A stretch of DNA of 64,000 nt from Deinococcus seoulensis (GTDB lineage: Bacteria > Deinococcota > Deinococci > Deinococcales > Deinococcaceae), in the NCBI RefSeq assembly GCF_014648115.1, contig NZ_BMQM01000017.1, forward strand, positions 1 to 64,000, read 5' to 3'. Below, piece after piece: positions 31,051 through 37,718 of this stretch. The position numbers and the translations under genes were made by a program. Each line of letters begins with the position of its first letter. Position 1 is the stretch's first letter. Below the pieces are notes generated by a model, which saw only the letters and a list, made by a program, of their open reading frames with translations, made no database searches and was not told the DNA's origin.

Positions 31051-31419
31051 GTATGTGGCTGGACAGGTCCCCCGCCTGAGGTGATCTGTATCCACCGGGT
31101 GATGGGGACTGCTGCTCCCAGGGTCTGTTGGATCTGGAGGCGAGCGGGTACGTGCTGTACATCCCAGATGTGAATAGCTTCTCGAAAGCGGTTTGGGTCG
31201 AAGTTGAGAGACGGCAGCTGACCGCCTGACAGATTTTATGAGATGAACCGCATCGGCCTGGGCGCGCAGGGTAGCGCGCAATTGGATGGCGCTGAGCTTG
31301 ATGGTCAGCAGGCGCTCGTGCACCTCATCCGGGATGCCCTCCAGGTCGCCCACGTACTCACAGGCGTCATTCACGATTCGGTCCAGCTCTGCCGCCAGCT
31401 CCAGCGGGGGCCGGGTCAC
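31006..31419 (-). CDS. Hypothetical protein, doubtful C-terminus
   Basis: GTG overlaps the preceding stop (GTGA). The first 65 residues (PPLELAAELDRIVNDACEYV, HERLLTIKLSAIQLRATLRA) look like a genuine helical protein. Beyond about 31220 the frame is rich in Ser/Pro/Arg and runs through the operators above, so the true gene is probably truncated or decayed at its 3' end. Confidence 0.4.
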   Translation of the reverse strand: MTRPPLELAAELDRIVNDACEYVGDLEGIPDEVHERLLTIKLSAIQLRATLRAQADAVHLIKSVRRSAAVSQLRPKPLSRSYSHLGCTARTRSPPDPTDPGSSSPHHPVDTDHLRRGTCPATYNTCMLCILRGTDYQ

Positions 31420-31784
31420 GACTGCCCCCCACCGGCGCCGTCGCGCAGCTTGAGCACCGTCAGTTCCGTGCGGAGGTTGGTGAGGTACTTCAGGACGTCC
31501 GGGAGCGTCTAGGCGTGAATCAGGAACCGGCCTTTGGTGACGTCGTCCTGGGTGATGGTGTCGGGGTCGATCTGGGCGATGCCGGGCCAGCTGATCTCCC
31601 AGACGCGTTTGCGACGGCCGATGGTCAGTAGGCCGTGGTGGGTCTGGACGGTCCACCAGGGATTGTCGGCGCGGACCTGGTCGTAGTCGGGGTGGTCGGG
31701 CCAGTACGCGTTGCGGATGGGCTGGTAGTCGCTGACCTCGAATCCGGCGAGGAGCATCAGCGCCTGCACCTGCTCGACCTTCAT
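31416..31784 (-). pseudogene. Hypothetical gene interrupted by in-frame TAG
   Basis: ATG at 31784 gives 91 aa (MKVEQVQALMLLAGFEVSDY to TKGRFLIHA) and a TAG at 31509-31511. The same frame stays open and coding-like afterwards (TLPDVLKYLTNLRTELTVLK) and ends in TGA overlapping the next gene's GTG, the operon's usual junction. A TGG to TAG change would give HAWTLPDVL. Amber mutation, readthrough or sequencing error are all possible. Confidence 0.55.
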
Positions 31785-31919
31785 CTGTGCGCGGCCGTGA
31801 TGACCGGCTGGGTTTTACTCGTGAATGCGTTCACAGGTCACTCCTGGCCGGCCAACAGGACCGGCGGGTCTTCATGAAACGTCGGATAATCTCAGTTCGG
31901 CGATACACGCTGATCAGCT

Positions 31920-32483
31920 CTAGGAAAGGAGAGGCGGCCAGAGCTTCACCGCCTCACCCGCGTATGGAGTGTCCGCGTAGTACTCGAGGAACAGGTCCTC
32001 CGCCCGGACGGTGCCCTCCCGGCCCGGCACCCAGAACGGGACGCTCCGGTCGATGCTGGACAGCTGCACCAGCGACGCGCCGCCCAGGCACTCAGCCAGA
32101 GCCGTGAGGCTGGCCGCTGCGTAGAGTTCCAGCGAACCCCCAGGCATGAGCCGCATGAAGTACTGCACGCTCCCGGCGAGCCGGTCGAGGCGTTCGAGTT
32201 CCGCGACGATCAACGCCCCGGCGCGCACCACGTTGCGGCGGTGCGCGCCGGGCCTGAAGCTCGCGCGGTCCCAGGGCCACAGGACGCGGCCCAGGTCCGT
32301 TCCGTACCCATCCTCGGGATTTACGGGGCCGTGATCACCAGCGTGCGCGTACGCAGCGGCCGCGTCGGCCAGTTCGCCGGTCACGTGCTGATCGTCATGT
32401 TCCGGCGTCCAGCCTTCCACCTGCACCTGCCGTTCCCGCTCATCGCGGATCAGGGCGAGGGCGCGCTCCGGAGCGGTCGTCAT
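31920..32483 (-). CDS. Phage hypothetical protein with ERERQVQVEGW motif
   Basis: 187 aa. The opening LALIRDERERQVQVEGWTPE, then HDDQHVTGELADAAAAYA is a widely shared phage motif, sometimes linked with MazG-like all-alpha pyrophosphatase folds; function uncertain. Overlaps the upstream gene by 4 bp. The 135-bp gap downstream, before 31784, holds no visible gene. Confidence 0.75.
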   Translation of the reverse strand: MTTAPERALALIRDERERQVQVEGWTPEHDDQHVTGELADAAAAYAHAGDHGPVNPEDGYGTDLGRVLWPWDRASFRPGAHRRNVVRAGALIVAELERLDRLAGSVQYFMRLMPGGSLELYAAASLTALAECLGGASLVQLSSIDRSVPFWVPGREGTVRAEDLFLEYYADTPYAGEAVKLWPPLLS

Positions 32484-32938
32484 GCGCTCACCTCGGCCGG
32501 CGGGGCCATCACGCGCAGGCGGCCATCAGCGCCGGGTTCGAACACTACGCGGAACCCGTACAGCAGCGCCTCACTGTCACGGGCGCCATCGATCTCGCGG
32601 AGCTGGTCGATCAGGTGCGCGGTGACGGCCGCCGCCGCGCTGCCATCCAGGCCTTCCTTCACGAGCAGGTCCTGCTGGATCAGGCCGATCAGGTCCTCGT
32701 ACATCACGCCGATGACCGGTTCGTCGAGCGTCGCAGCGACCTGCTGGGCCGTCATGCCCCACGCCTGCGCGGCATGGTCGAGCGCCGTCATGGGATTGAG
32801 GACCGGGCCAGCCCAGTCACCCTCGTCGTTCGCTTTCAACCACCAGCGCGCGGCGGGGTACGCCGCGTCGAGGCGCAGCAGGTGTTCGGTCGTGATGGTC
32901 AGGTACGTCGCGGGTTCCGTGGCGTCGTGCGTGGTCAT
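32480..32938 (-). CDS. First gene of the early minus operon, hypothetical
   Basis: 152 aa with ribosome site GAGGAG. TYLTITTEHLLRLDAAYPAA, then a long helical region (YEDLIGLIQQDLLVKEGLDG). It is divergent from the integrase with only 26 bp between the starts. Unrecognised. Confidence 0.7.
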   Translation of the reverse strand: MTTHDATEPATYLTITTEHLLRLDAAYPAARWWLKANDEGDWAGPVLNPMTALDHAAQAWGMTAQQVAATLDEPVIGVMYEDLIGLIQQDLLVKEGLDGSAAAAVTAHLIDQLREIDGARDSEALLYGFRVVFEPGADGRLRVMAPPAEVSA

Positions 32939-32952
32939 GGGGGGCTCCTCTG

Positions 32953-32964
32953 TATGCTGCGTGT
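32953..32964 (+). promoter_or_regulatory. Leaderless promoter of the integrase
   Basis: TATGCT at 32953-32958, then 6 nt, then the integrase ATG at 32965, where transcription should start. No ribosome site precedes the ATG. The element overlaps the 5' region of the divergent early operon. Confidence 0.55.
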
Positions 32965-33936
32965 ATGAGTGGCCTGGAGTTGATGGCGTACAACCTGGAA
33001 TTGCAGGGCCGCGCGGACCGTGTCGGCAGCCAGGAACCGGACGTCCTCCGGAAGGACGCGCTGCGTGCCGCGCGGGACGTGGACGTGCCGGGCCTCTGGG
33101 CGATCACGGAGGCGTTCCTGGTCCTGCGGGGCGGCCGGGGCGCCCGCGTCAGCCTGCGCACCCTGGAGAGCTACGAGACCGGGTTGCGCTTCCTGGTGGA
33201 GTGGGCGGCCGGGGCGGGCATGAGCTTCATCCGGCCGAAACCGAACGACGGGTACCGGTACGTCCGGCACCTTGAAGCCAAAGGGCTCGCGCCGAGTACC
33301 GTCCGCGTCCGGCTGGCCGCCGCCCGGGCCGTGTTCGCCGCGCTGCGCTGGGCGGGCGCGACCGACGCCGCACCGTTCACGGACGTCCGGGCCGCGAGTG
33401 ACCCCGTGCCCGCCTGGGAGAAACGCAAGCCCTACCCGGATAAGGACGTGCAGGCCCTGCTCGATCACGCGGACGAGCAGGAACGGGTGATGGTGCTGCT
33501 CGGCGCGGACTGCGGGCTGCGCGTCACCGAGATGACCACGCTGCTGCGCGCGGACGTCCGCGCGGGCGGGGACCGGCCGTACCTGACCGTGACCGGCAAG
33601 CGCCAGAAGCGCCAGCAGGTGCCGCTCTCCCGGCGGGCGGAGGTGGCGCTCGTCGAGTGGATCCGCATGACCCCGTCCTACGGGCCGCAGGTCCTCACGC
33701 TCCGCAGTGGCCGCGCCGTCGAGCAGCGCGTCATGCAACTGTGCCAGCGCGCAGGCATCCCCTACCAGGGGCGGGAGGTGCACGGCCTGCGGCACACCGC
33801 CGGTACCCGCATGTACAAGGAAACGAAGGACGTTCTCGCCGTCCGGGACCACCTGCGGCACGCGAGCATCACGACCAGCGAAACGTACGTGAACTACGCC
33901 CGCGAAGGCGAGAAGGCCCTGAACCGCGACTGGTGA
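32965..33936 (+). CDS. int: Tyrosine recombinase (integrase)
   Basis: 323 aa. An N-terminal SAM-like core-binding domain (about 40-135) precedes the catalytic domain. All active-site residues are visible: Arg186 (CGLRVTE), Lys212 (VTGKRQKR), His273 and Arg276 (HGLRHTAGTRM), His299 (HLRHASIT) and the nucleophile Tyr308 (SETYVNY). Integrates and excises the element, probably at the tRNA-like sequence near 35.25 kb. No excisionase is recognised. Confidence 0.95.
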   Translation: MSGLELMAYNLELQGRADRVGSQEPDVLRKDALRAARDVDVPGLWAITEAFLVLRGGRGARVSLRTLESYETGLRFLVEWAAGAGMSFIRPKPNDGYRYVRHLEAKGLAPSTVRVRLAAARAVFAALRWAGATDAAPFTDVRAASDPVPAWEKRKPYPDKDVQALLDHADEQERVMVLLGADCGLRVTEMTTLLRADVRAGGDRPYLTVTGKRQKRQQVPLSRRAEVALVEWIRMTPSYGPQVLTLRSGRAVEQRVMQLCQRAGIPYQGREVHGLRHTAGTRMYKETKDVLAVRDHLRHASITTSETYVNYAREGEKALNRDW

Positions 33937-33939
33937 GCG

Positions 33940-34086
33940 TTAGCCCTTCTTACCCCCGGGTTTCGGAGTGGGCTTAGGCTTGGGCTTGGGTGCCGGAGTA
34001 TAGGTCGGGTTGGCTGTCGGCACCTGGCTCTTCTTACCTTCCTGTCTGGAGCCCTTCTCGGTGCCCCCTGTCTTTTTCGTCGGCAT
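33940..34086 (-). CDS. 48-aa Lys/Pro-rich small protein
   Basis: MPTKKTGGTEKGSRQEGKKS, then a PKPKPKPTPKPGGKKG tail, ending TAA. ATG lies 11 bp after the stop of the 34098-34823 gene with GAGGA just upstream. Very basic and disordered; may bind nucleic acid or a membrane surface. Confidence 0.6.
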   Translation of the reverse strand: MPTKKTGGTEKGSRQEGKKSQVPTANPTYTPAPKPKPKPTPKPGGKKG

Positions 34087-34097
34087 TCCTCATTCAA

Positions 34098-34823
34098 TCA
34101 GAACAGGGCGGCGAGCGGCGGCGCGATCAGCAACGCCATGATCAGTACTGCCAGCGGTAGCAGGAACCACTGTTGCCGCTCCACCTCCGCGAATCGGGCG
34201 TCCCGGGTTACCTTCATGGCCGCTCCACCGCTGATCCACGCCCCCTGCAGCAGATACAGCAGGTCCGAGTATGGCCGGTACCCGCGCAGCAGGACCTCCT
34301 GCTCGGCGTCCATCTCTGCCTGCGTCCACCCGATACCGCGTAGCGTGACGGGCCGGAGCGTTCGGCCCACCGACAGCAGCGTGGCCACGATCAGTACGAC
34401 GCAACCGATCTGGCCGATCACGTACCACAATGCCGGATCCTCCGGGCGAATGAAGCTCAGGATCGGCACGGCCGCCAGGGCGTACACGCCGTTCTGCTTG
34501 GCGCGCTCCTCCGCCAATTTAGAACTGGCGGACACCCGGTCGAACTCCGCTTTCGCGAAGTCCAGGAACTTCTCCGACGCCTCCTCCTGAAACGGGAGGC
34601 GTGGGAGCGGCACGGCGGGCGCGCCGACTGACACGTACGACGGCACGGGCAGCCTGTTGTGCTCGTCCACGTAGGCGAGCACGGCCTCACTCAGCAGGGG
34701 CGCCAGTTGCTCCAGCACCTCGGCCTCCGTGCCAGCGGTCGCATGAACCCCAGGGAATTCCACGAACCGGCCAGAAACCTGATCACCGTTCCGGTGCAGT
34801 ATCACTCCGAACACGAGCGTCAT
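34098..34823 (-). CDS. HicB-like domain fused to membrane segments
   Basis: 241 aa. The N-terminal 60 residues follow the HicB fold (FGVILHRNGDQVSGRFVEFP, GVHATAGTEAEVLEQLAPLL). HicB is normally an antitoxin with a partial RNase H fold, paired with HicA. Here there is no HicA; instead a linker and about three membrane helices follow (WYVIGQIGCVVLIVATLLSV, WFLLPLAVLIMALLIAPPLA). I chose ATG 34823 where the domain begins. Function unknown. Confidence 0.7.
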   Translation of the reverse strand: MTLVFGVILHRNGDQVSGRFVEFPGVHATAGTEAEVLEQLAPLLSEAVLAYVDEHNRLPVPSYVSVGAPAVPLPRLPFQEEASEKFLDFAKAEFDRVSASSKLAEERAKQNGVYALAAVPILSFIRPEDPALWYVIGQIGCVVLIVATLLSVGRTLRPVTLRGIGWTQAEMDAEQEVLLRGYRPYSDLLYLLQGAWISGGAAMKVTRDARFAEVERQQWFLLPLAVLIMALLIAPPLAALF

Positions 34824-35242
34824 CGTGGCCCCACTGTACTCTTGCCGAACAGGTTGCTGAAGAAGCGGGCGAGCGGGCCGGGAGCGTCTTTCCTCTGGAT
34901 GGGTCCTGGTGGCTGCGGTGGCCGACCACCAAGGAGAGGTTCGTGCGGACGCGCTGGCCAGTTCAGGTCCAGCACGCCGGTCAGCGTGTTGCCCGCCTCC
35001 CAGACGGTGACGTCGTACCCGAGGCGGTGAAACACGACGGCGATCTCGTCGGTCAGGTCCGGCCGCGCGAGGTTCAGCTGGACGGACGTACCCATGCGGG
35101 CGGCGGGCAGCACCCACTTCTCCAGCAGGACGGTCACCTGTTGTTCCGCTTCCACAGCGCGTGGCAGCTTCGGGTTGTGCTGGTCGTGGATCCGTGTAGT
35201 GTTTTGCGCGGTCATCAGGTCCTTCGGGATCAGGCTGTTCAA
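34820..35242 (-). CDS. Hypothetical protein upstream of HicB-like gene
   Basis: 140 aa from a TTG with a perfect GGAGG 5 nt upstream. VEAEQQVTVLLEKWVLPAAR, TDEIAVVFHRLGYDVTVWEA and a C-terminal Pro/Arg-rich tail ending FFSNLFGKSTVGPR. Not a HicA. Its leader contains the tRNA-like element at 35254-35281. Confidence 0.65.
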   Translation of the reverse strand: MNSLIPKDLMTAQNTTRIHDQHNPKLPRAVEAEQQVTVLLEKWVLPAARMGTSVQLNLARPDLTDEIAVVFHRLGYDVTVWEAGNTLTGVLDLNWPARPHEPLLGGRPPQPPGPIQRKDAPGPLARFFSNLFGKSTVGPR

Positions 35243-35253
35243 GGTACCTCCTG

Positions 35254-35281
35254 TGGGCTCGGCGGCGGGAATCGAACCCGC
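35254..35281 (-). other. tRNA 3'-end-like sequence, candidate att site
   Basis: Minus strand shows a perfect T-arm (GCGGG-TTCGATT-CCCGC), then CGCCGAG, C and CCA, exactly a tRNA 3' end. A partial acceptor complement CTCGGCC lies just 5' of it, but D and anticodon arms cannot be folded normally. Because integrases often use tRNA 3' ends and one lies 1.3 kb away, this may be an attachment site. It also forms the leader of the 34820-35242 gene. Confidence 0.5.
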
Positions 35282-35745
35282 TCGTGTGCCAGGGCCGAGA
35301 TGTCAGCGGCCCGCTGCTGGATGCGGCGGGCCGGGATGAGTGACCGACTGAGGGGCAACGTGTTACATGGCCGGGACCTCCACGGTGGACTTCGCCGGGT
35401 ATCACCGCCGGCGCGGCTGTGGAACGGCCCCAGGACGGGACCGGTACTCGGGACGCGCCGGACCTCCCAGCGCGCCCCAGTGCAACAAGAGTGAAAGATG
35501 GCGATTGACGATAGCGGCAGGTGATTCCACGCGCTTCCCCGGTGGTGTGGGGGTTGCAGGCGCACGCCGCGCCTGCTCGGGTCCCGGCGTCTCTCCGCCT
35601 GACGGTCACGCTGCTCCCCGCGTCTGGGGTGACCTTCCCGGCGTGCAGGGCCGCGCTGGCGGTTCACTGCGGGTGGGGATGGCGGTCACGGGCGCGCACC
35701 AGGGCGGTGCGTTTCGACTGGTCCCCAGACCAGCCTGATGAAGTG
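35282..35745. other. Stretch without a supported gene
   Basis: No convincing ORF on either strand: open frames are Arg/Pro-rich with no ribosome site. A candidate hairpin GGGCCG/CGGCCC (35293-35313) lies at the left end. I see no repeat or promoter of note. Confidence 0.4.
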
Positions 35746-35819
35746 CGGGGCGGGCAGGAATCGAACCTGCGTCTCCCCAGCCTCGGGCCGGGGCGCTCTC
35801 CCAACAGAGCTACCTCCCC
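35746..35819 (-). tRNA. tRNA-like gene, identity uncertain
   Basis: Acceptor GGGGAGG/CCGCCCC (one A-G mismatch), TA, D-arm GCTC-TGTTGGGA-GAGC, anticodon arm, 4-5 nt variable loop, T-arm GCAGG-TTCGATT-CCTGC. The anticodon stem is CCCCG/TGGGG with a 9-nt loop, or six pairs with the 7-nt loop CCCGAGG, which lacks U33. CGA (Ser) is at the centre, but there is no long variable arm. CCA is not encoded. It may be a phage tRNA or a decayed host tRNA. Confidence 0.6.
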
Positions 35820-35829
35820 ACGCAGCGCC

Positions 35830-36349
35830 CCGTCCTGGCGGCGCTGATGGTGTAAGTGTTCGGGCCGGCGTATCGCGCCAGTTCACGCGCCCAGATCGGC
35901 CGGGCGCCAGCCTGCGCTTTGCTGCTCTCGGCCGCGCAGGTGGCCTCAACACTGGTCATCTCGGCGTCCAGGCCTGCCGTCTCCCCTGCTGTCTCGCGCC
36001 TGGGGAGTCAGGGCGCGCCGCGTTACGTCCAGCCGGAGATCTCAACAGCTGGACTGAACTTGGATCGGGTGGTGCTCACGCAACTGACGGGTATGGGCGG
36101 AGTCTGCGCGGACCTGACCCCAGTGGCGCACAGGGTGGGTTCCGCTTCGCGTCTCACCGGATCACGGGGATCCAGTCCCACCGTGAAGGCGGGCGGCAGT
36201 GCGGTCGATCACGTCCGTTGTCATGCGACTCGCCGGGCGAACCCGGCTGCAACTGTGGAGGAATGGACCCTGGTCGTCGGGGGCGGTCCGGGGTATCGCC
36301 CGTGGGATGAAACGAGAAGAGCCGCTCGGCCCTGAGTGCGGGCGGCGGC
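35830..36349. other. Stretch without a supported gene
   Basis: About 520 bp between the tRNA-like gene and the HTH gene. Frames are open by GC content only, composition is repetitive Gly/Arg/Ser, and I find no ribosome site or operator. It may hold an RNA gene or an attachment junction that I cannot recognise. Confidence 0.4.
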
Positions 36350-36592
36350 TTACATGGCCTGTTGGGTTTCAGGGACTTCGTCGGTGATGTCCTCGGGTTT
36401 GACGCCGAGGTAGTCACAAAGGGAGCGGAAGGAGTTCCAGTCGAAGTAGGTGCGGCCGGGTTGTTTTTCCCACTGGCTGTAGCCCTGCCAGGTCATCTTG
36501 GCGGCGGCGGCAGCGGCAGATTTGGTGCCGTCACCGGCTTTTTCCCTGGCTGCCCGTAGGAGCTGGGGGTTGATCTGGCGGCGGGCGGACAT
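36350..36592 (-). CDS. Cro/CI-like HTH regulator
   Basis: 80 aa. XRE-type helix-turn-helix: LLRAAREKAGDGTKSAAAAA, then AAKMTWQGYSQWEKQ and NSFRSLCDYLGVKPEDI. TAGGAT lies 6 nt upstream of ATG 36592, so the mRNA should be leaderless, and the operator at 36601-36617 covers that promoter. It is divergent from the 36733-37302 gene, the standard lysogeny switch arrangement. Confidence 0.8.
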   Translation of the reverse strand: MSARRQINPQLLRAAREKAGDGTKSAAAAAAKMTWQGYSQWEKQPGRTYFDWNSFRSLCDYLGVKPEDITDEVPETQQAM

Positions 36593-36600
36593 ACACCCAT

Positions 36601-36617
36601 CCTAAACTCAGTTTAGG
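36601..36617. promoter_or_regulatory. Switch operator 1
   Basis: CCTAAACT-C-AGTTTAGG, symmetrical over 8+1+8 bp. It overlaps the TAGGAT -10 of the minus-strand HTH gene. One of four copies around the switch. Confidence 0.75.
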
Positions 36618-36642
36618 AAATACGCAACAGGGTAACCTGCGG

Positions 36643-36656
36643 CTATTTCAAAATAG
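36643..36656. promoter_or_regulatory. Second class of palindrome in the switch region
   Basis: CTATTT-CA-AAATAG lies midway between the two switch operators. It is unrelated to their sequence, so another regulator may bind here. A CCGCCC/GGGCGG hairpin follows at 36681-36695. Confidence 0.4.
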
Positions 36657-36706
36657 TCACAACAGGCTTTATAGGGCGACTCCGCCCGCTGGGCGGCTAG
36701 TAGGCT

Positions 36707-36732
36707 ACCTAAACTCCGTTTATAGTGCGGTC
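36707..36732 (+). promoter_or_regulatory. Switch operator 2 and leaderless promoter
   Basis: CCTAAACTCCGTTTATA (36707-36723) overlaps TATAGT (36721-36726), which is 6 nt upstream of the ATG at 36733. A bound repressor would block the -10 directly. Confidence 0.65.
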
Positions 36733-37302
36733 ATGGCACGGAGACGCACGGAACCCAATCAGAACGGCGCGGAAGCAGCCGACCTGACGGCGACCTCGTC
36801 CGTGAACCCCCAGGCCCTGCACCGCGGACTGAAACTCCAGGCATGGCTGGACCACCGAGGACTCCGCCAGGCCGACCTGGCACGCATGACCGGACTGACC
36901 GAGATGACCATCTCGAAGTACGCCAGCGGCAAGACCGACATCGGCTCCATGCGCCCGGCCAGCATCACCAAGCTGCTTGACGGGATGTACGTCAGCGACA
37001 CGTGGGCCTGGAAGTACTTCGAGATTCCCGTCGAGCAGCGGAGCAGCTGGCGGTCGCTGCGGCAGGGGCGCATGGGTCCACCCGTAACGACCGGCCCCGA
37101 AACGTTCCTGGCCGAGTTCCCCGTCCAGGGCAGCGGGTGGATGATCCCGGCGCAGAGCCTGCTGACCGTTGACCCTGCGGACACGGACGGCGGCCTGCAG
37201 ATCGGGCAGTTCGGCGGAGGTTACTGGATCGCCAAAAAAGAAGAACAGCCGGCGGGGGCTGTTCTTCTGGGGCGCTTCATCAGCTCGGGTCCTCCCGCAT
37301 AG
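36733..37302 (+). CDS. XRE-family repressor, CI-like
   Basis: 189 aa. The HTH spans about 35-90: LQAWLDHRGLRQADLARMTG, then LTEMTISKYASGKTDIGSM. The C-terminal half (TFLAEFPVQGSGWMIPAQSL, YWIAKK) is beta-rich and could be a dimerisation domain; no S24 Ser-Lys protease pair is evident, so cleavage by RecA is not supported. A terminator for the convergent gene lies inside its 3' coding part. Confidence 0.8.
   Translation: MARRRTEPNQNGAEAADLTATSSVNPQALHRGLKLQAWLDHRGLRQADLARMTGLTEMTISKYASGKTDIGSMRPASITKLLDGMYVSDTWAWKYFEIPVEQRSSWRSLRQGRMGPPVTTGPETFLAEFPVQGSGWMIPAQSLLTVDPADTDGGLQIGQFGGGYWIAKKEEQPAGAVLLGRFISSGPPA
37234..37268 (-). terminator. Intrinsic terminator inside the repressor gene
   Basis: Minus strand: AGAAGAACAGCC/GGCTGTTCTTCT stem (12 bp), 6-nt loop, followed by TTTTT. 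It serves the 37280-37480 gene, whose stop is 12 bp upstream, yet lies wholly in codons of the convergent repressor gene, where it encodes KKEEQPAGAVLLG. Confidence 0.85.
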
Positions 37303-37480
37303 CCTGGAGGGCTTCACCTGCCCGCTCCATGGAATCCGGGTCGTTGAAGATCAGCCTGTAAAACCCGTTGTCCTCGACGGCATCGAAGGAGGCGGCTTTC
37401 CTGACTTCTTCCAGCTCGGTTGAACTCAGCAGAGTGGGGAGGGTGAGCTGCTTGTCGGGCATGTCGGCATTGTGAACCAA
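37280..37480 (-). CDS. Small hypothetical protein convergent with repressor
   Basis: 66 aa from TTG with AGGAG 7 nt upstream. LPTLLSSTELEEVRKAASFD, then AVEDNGFYRLIFNDPDSMER suggests a small alpha/beta protein. Its 3' end overlaps the repressor gene by 23 bp. A TACGTTACGTTACTTACGTA repeat lies just upstream, possibly an operator. Confidence 0.6.
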   Translation of the reverse strand: MVHNADMPDKQLTLPTLLSSTELEEVRKAASFDAVEDNGFYRLIFNDPDSMERAGEALQAMREDPS

Positions 37481-37539
37481 AGCAGGCTCCTACGTTACGT
37501 TACTTACGTACAGCGACCCCGGAAGTAGTGACCGACGCG

Positions 37540-37671
37540 TCAGCACTCAGCGCAGGGGTCGTTCTTCACCACGGGCGGCTTGGTCGGGACGGTCCCCGTA
37601 CCCGCAGCCAGCACGCCGCTGGTGGCAGTCAGGAGGGCGAAGGCGGCGAGCATCAGCAGCGATTTCTTCAT
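37540..37671 (-). CDS. 43-aa secreted peptide
   Basis: MKKSLLMLAAFALLTATSGV then LAAGTGTVPTKPPVVKND and CAEC at the C-terminus. A textbook signal peptide precedes a 20-residue mature peptide with two cysteines. Ribosome site GAGG. It could be a small secreted or lipid-free wall peptide; no family recognised. Confidence 0.65.
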   Translation of the reverse strand: MKKSLLMLAAFALLTATSGVLAAGTGTVPTKPPVVKNDPCAEC

Positions 37672-37718
37672 ACCCTCAGGGTACGGGGTAGCCGGAAAAA
37701 TAGCGATATCAACAGAGT

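Noticed and set aside
34820..35242. HicA toxin upstream of the HicB-like gene
   Set aside because: The protein is too long and lacks the double-stranded-RNA-binding-like HicA pattern and its catalytic His.
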